Shown one piece after another: positions 61,755 to 64,000 of a DNA stretch of 64,000 bases. The stretch lies in NCBI RefSeq assembly GCF_003386535.1, contig NZ_QTTN01000017.1:25854-89853 (forward strand), written 5' to 3'. This DNA comes from Paenibacillus taihuensis. Its GTDB lineage: Bacteria > Bacillota > Bacilli > Paenibacillales > Paenibacillaceae. How positions within the stretch are numbered: position 1 is the stretch's first letter; the number at the start of each line of letters is the position of its first letter. The notes under the pieces were generated by a model. It was given only the letters and a program-made list of their open reading frames with translations, made no database searches and was not told the origin of the DNA. The translations under genes were made by a program, and so were the position numbers.

Positions 61755-62891
61755 TTATAGATCGCGATATCGCTCGCGGATATCAAGAATAGCGGGAAGC
61801 TGTTCATGCAGCACGTCGACCAGGCGGGAATCGAAATGTAGGTCGCGCTCTTCGTTGAACATGGCGAGAATGCGTTCCAGCTCCCACGCTTTCTTATAGA
61901 CCCGTTCGCTGCCGAGCGCGTCGAATACGTCTGCAACTGCTGTGATGCGGCCGTACAGATGGATTTCTTCACCTTTCAACCCTTGCGGGTAGCCGGTTCC
62001 GTTCCATTTCTCATGATGCTGGTAAGCAACGATCGCTGCCGTTTTGAGCAGTTCGCGGCCGGAAGACTTGAGCAAATTATAGCCAATCGTCGTATGGTTC
62101 TTCATCAGCTCGAACTCTTCCTCAGTCAGCTTGCCCGGCTTGTTCAGCACTGCGTCAGGGATCGCGACCTTGCCGATATCGTGCATCGGCGAGACAAGCT
62201 TGAGCAGCTCGGCTTCCTCTTGGGGGAGGCCGAACCCGAGTGCAAGTACGTAGGAGTATTCCGCAACGCGTTTGACGTGGTTGCCTGTTTCTTTGGAACG
62301 GCTCTCGCCAATCTCGCCCATCGCAGAAATAATTTCGCGCTGCGTTGCGACGATCTCTTCGTGGAGCATGACGGACTCGAGCGATTTGCCGGCGTAGGAA
62401 GCAGCCAGCTTCAGCTGATCCAGGTCGCGTTCGGTGAATACTGCTTGGGACGTTAATTTATTAATGGCCTGGTAGGCGCCGATGATGCTGCCGTCGTTGC
62501 CGACGAACGGCACGGTGATGATGGACTTCGTCACGTAACCGGTTCTTTTGTCATTTGCATCGTTGTGGCGCGGATCTGCGTAGGCATCCACAATGAGCAA
62601 ATTTTCGCCTGTCAGAATGGAATGTCCTACGAAGCCCGATCCGAGCGGGATACGGATTTCGTTGACGCCATGTGCGATCGTCGTGAACAGCTCTCCGCGG
62701 TTATGGTCAATGAGCCAGACGGTACATCTGTCAGCCAATATCATTTCACGACCCATATCAGCCATTAGAAGAAGCACGCTCTTAAGGCTTCTCTGGCTAC
62801 CGATTCTAGCGGTATAATCAAAGATGATGCGAAGCAGTTCTTCCGGCGTTCGCTCTTGTGCTGCTGGCGATGAATCAGTTACAGGGTTCAT
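61755..62891 (-). CDS. GAF and HD-GYP domain protein, candidate c-di-GMP phosphodiesterase
   Basis: A 378-residue cytoplasmic protein. An N-terminal GAF sensor domain (about 25-175, 'DRCTVWLIDHNRGELFTTIA', 'IPLGSGFVGHSILTGENLLIVDAYADPRHN') is followed by an HD-GYP domain (about 190-375) with 'SPMHDIGKVAIPD', 'KNHTTIGYNLLKSS', 'YQHHEKWNGTGYPQGLKG' and 'AVADVFDALGSERVYK'. All metal-binding residues are present, so c-di-GMP hydrolysis is likely. The GAF ligand is unknown. Divergent from the DUF92 gene. Confidence 0.88.
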   Translation of the reverse strand: MNPVTDSSPAAQERTPEELLRIIFDYTARIGSQRSLKSVLLLMADMGREMILADRCTVWLIDHNRGELFTTIAHGVNEIRIPLGSGFVGHSILTGENLLIVDAYADPRHNDANDKRTGYVTKSIITVPFVGNDGSIIGAYQAINKLTSQAVFTERDLDQLKLAASYAGKSLESVMLHEEIVATQREIISAMGEIGESRSKETGNHVKRVAEYSYVLALGFGLPQEEAELLKLVSPMHDIGKVAIPDAVLNKPGKLTEEEFELMKNHTTIGYNLLKSSGRELLKTAAIVAYQHHEKWNGTGYPQGLKGEEIHLYGRITAVADVFDALGSERVYKKAWELERILAMFNEERDLHFDSRLVDVLHEQLPAILDIRERYRDL

Positions 62892-63090
62892 TAGGTAGGA
62901 GCGCTCCTTATCTTCAGTACTGGCTAAAGGGATATATCGTACTAAGCAAAACTAACTAGGAATGGATACGTGTGAAACTTATAAATGCTATTCGACTAAA
63001 ATATGACAAAGTATTAGGCCGTTCGACATATCATTTCAACACGAAGTCGAAAAATCCTGCTTTTGGCATCGGAAAGGAATTCATCCTCAT

Positions 63091-63945
63091 ATGACTGATT
63101 TATCCACTAGCTCTATCGCCCACCGTGTGTTGGTCGGGCTTATCGGAAGTTTGATCGCTGCCGGCTGTGCCTATCGGCTGCGCTCGCTGTCTGCTTCCGG
63201 TGCATGGTCCGCCGTTGTGATGGGGACCTGCTATGTTGCGTTCGGCGGGCCGTTCTGGTTCGGCACGCTGATCGCATTCTTTATTTCTTCGTCGTCTCTG
63301 TCCAAATGGAAGAGGAGACATAAGAAGAAGGAGCAGGCGGAAGCCAAATATGCTAAGAGCGGCCGGCGGGACTGGCTGCAGGTATGGGCCAACGGCGGCC
63401 TTGGCCTGCTGCTGTGCGCCGGGCATGCGCTATGGCCGCACAGCGGCTGGACGTTTGCGTTCGTCGGCGTGATGGCTGCGGTGAACGCCGATACTTGGGC
63501 GACGGAAATCGGCGCCCTGAGCGCGGCTTCGCCGCGGTCGATTTTGACCGGCCGACGCGTCTCGGCCGGCACGAGCGGCGGGGTCACGCCGCTCGGAAGC
63601 GGCGCCGCGCTCGCTGGCGCCGCCTTTATTGGCGCAGTCGCGACGCTGCTCGCGGGAGCGTCGCCAGCGCCTGAGGGCGCCGCAGCTGGCGGGGCGGTCG
63701 CGCTGCTCGCCGCCGCGGCGGTGGCCGGCACGGCCGGCGCCTTCGCCGACTCGCTGCTCGGCGCCACCGTGCAAGCGATGTACCGCTGCCGCGTGTGCGG
63801 CAGCGAGACGGAGCGCGCCGAGCACTGCGGCGTCGCTGCCGAGCGGGTGCGCGGCTTCGCCGGCATGACCAATGATGCGGTGAACCTCGCATCGTCCGCG
63901 CTCGCGGGCTTGCTCGCGTGGCTGATTGGCAGCCTGCTGACCTAG
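63091..63945 (+). CDS. DUF92 family membrane protein
   Basis: A 284-residue membrane protein with about six helices. DUF92 proteins include plant VTE6, a phytyl-phosphate kinase; the bacterial role is unknown. Typical motifs are 'MAAVNADTWATEIGALS', 'GTSGGVTPLGSGAALAGA' and 'GAFADSLLGATVQAMYRC' followed by a CxxC pair ('CRVCGSETERAEHCG') and 'GMTNDAVNLASSALAGLLAW'. The C-terminal half is very GC- and Ala-rich. ATG 63091 follows GGAAAGGA. Confidence 0.88.
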   Translation: MTDLSTSSIAHRVLVGLIGSLIAAGCAYRLRSLSASGAWSAVVMGTCYVAFGGPFWFGTLIAFFISSSSLSKWKRRHKKKEQAEAKYAKSGRRDWLQVWANGGLGLLLCAGHALWPHSGWTFAFVGVMAAVNADTWATEIGALSAASPRSILTGRRVSAGTSGGVTPLGSGAALAGAAFIGAVATLLAGASPAPEGAAAGGAVALLAAAAVAGTAGAFADSLLGATVQAMYRCRVCGSETERAEHCGVAAERVRGFAGMTNDAVNLASSALAGLLAWLIGSLLT

Positions 63946-63967
63946 CGCCGGCTGGTTTCGCTGAAGA

Positions 63968-63984
63968 GTGGTACGACGTACCAC
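63968..63984. terminator. hairpin after the DUF92 gene
   Basis: GTGGTAC-GAC-GTACCAC, a perfect 7-bp stem 22 bp after the stop codon, without a T run inside the window. Confidence 0.35.
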
Positions 63985-64000
63985 ACAAGCGAGGAAATCC

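Overview
The window comes from a spore-forming Gram-positive bacterium of the Paenibacillaceae (Paenibacillus/Cohnella-like). Evidence: spore coat genes cotJABC, a tandem array of YheC/YheD spore-coat ATP-grasp proteins, ytrH/ytrI/ytvI, a gerABC germination operon, strong AGGAGG ribosome-binding sites, an S-layer (SLH) anchored amylase, and a core gene order (ytoI-ytpI-ytrI-ytrH-dnaE / accD-accA-pyk / fxsA-ytvI / citZ-icd-mdh) that follows the Bacillus subtilis ytoI-to-mdh block with specific gains and losses. No phage, IS element, tRNA/rRNA gene or CRISPR array was found.

Layout. 1-8.3 kb: 3' end of a 5'-nucleotidase-like gene, uppP, an HD-GYP c-di-GMP phosphodiesterase candidate, yfkAB radical SAM gene, a CNNM/CBS membrane protein, cotJABC and a phosphodiester glycosidase (NAGPA) gene. 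8.3-16 kb: a HAD phosphatase meets, head-on, a six-gene minus-strand operon of five ATP-grasp paralogs plus one GNAT acetyltransferase; a 50-bp-period palindromic repeat array lies between them. 16-23 kb: ytoI, ytpI, ytrI, ytrH, a second palindromic array, and dnaE. 23-29 kb: a PgpA-family gene with a structured leader, a small protein, accD-accA (fatty acid synthesis), pyk, a thioesterase and fxsA. 29-36 kb: a 2152-residue secreted amylase with SLH anchors, then ytvI. 37-40.6 kb: ppk and ppx facing each other. 40.9-44.7 kb: citZ, icd, mdh (TCA cycle). 44.8-50.5 kb: recQ, a small membrane protein, kdgK-like kinase with a DeoR regulator, and an NHL beta-propeller protein. 50.5-54 kb: a third repeat array, nagB-nagA (amino sugar use) and fni (isoprenoid). 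54-57.7 kb: gerA-gerB-gerC. 57.8-64 kb: methyltransferase, MBL hydrolase, CapA-like protein, GDPD, GAF-HD-GYP protein and a DUF92 membrane protein.

Regulation visible in the sequence fits the gene content: a sigma-E-type promoter before ytrH-ytrI, a sigma-G-type promoter before gerA, a sigma-K-like candidate before the ATP-grasp operon, an 11-bp-phased PhoP box before ppk, and a cre-like site inside the amylase promoter. The items I consider most worth a second look are the five-paralog ATP-grasp/GNAT operon, the candidate riboregulator in front of the pgpA-like gene, and three unrelated intergenic repeat families that all share a spacing of about 50 bp.
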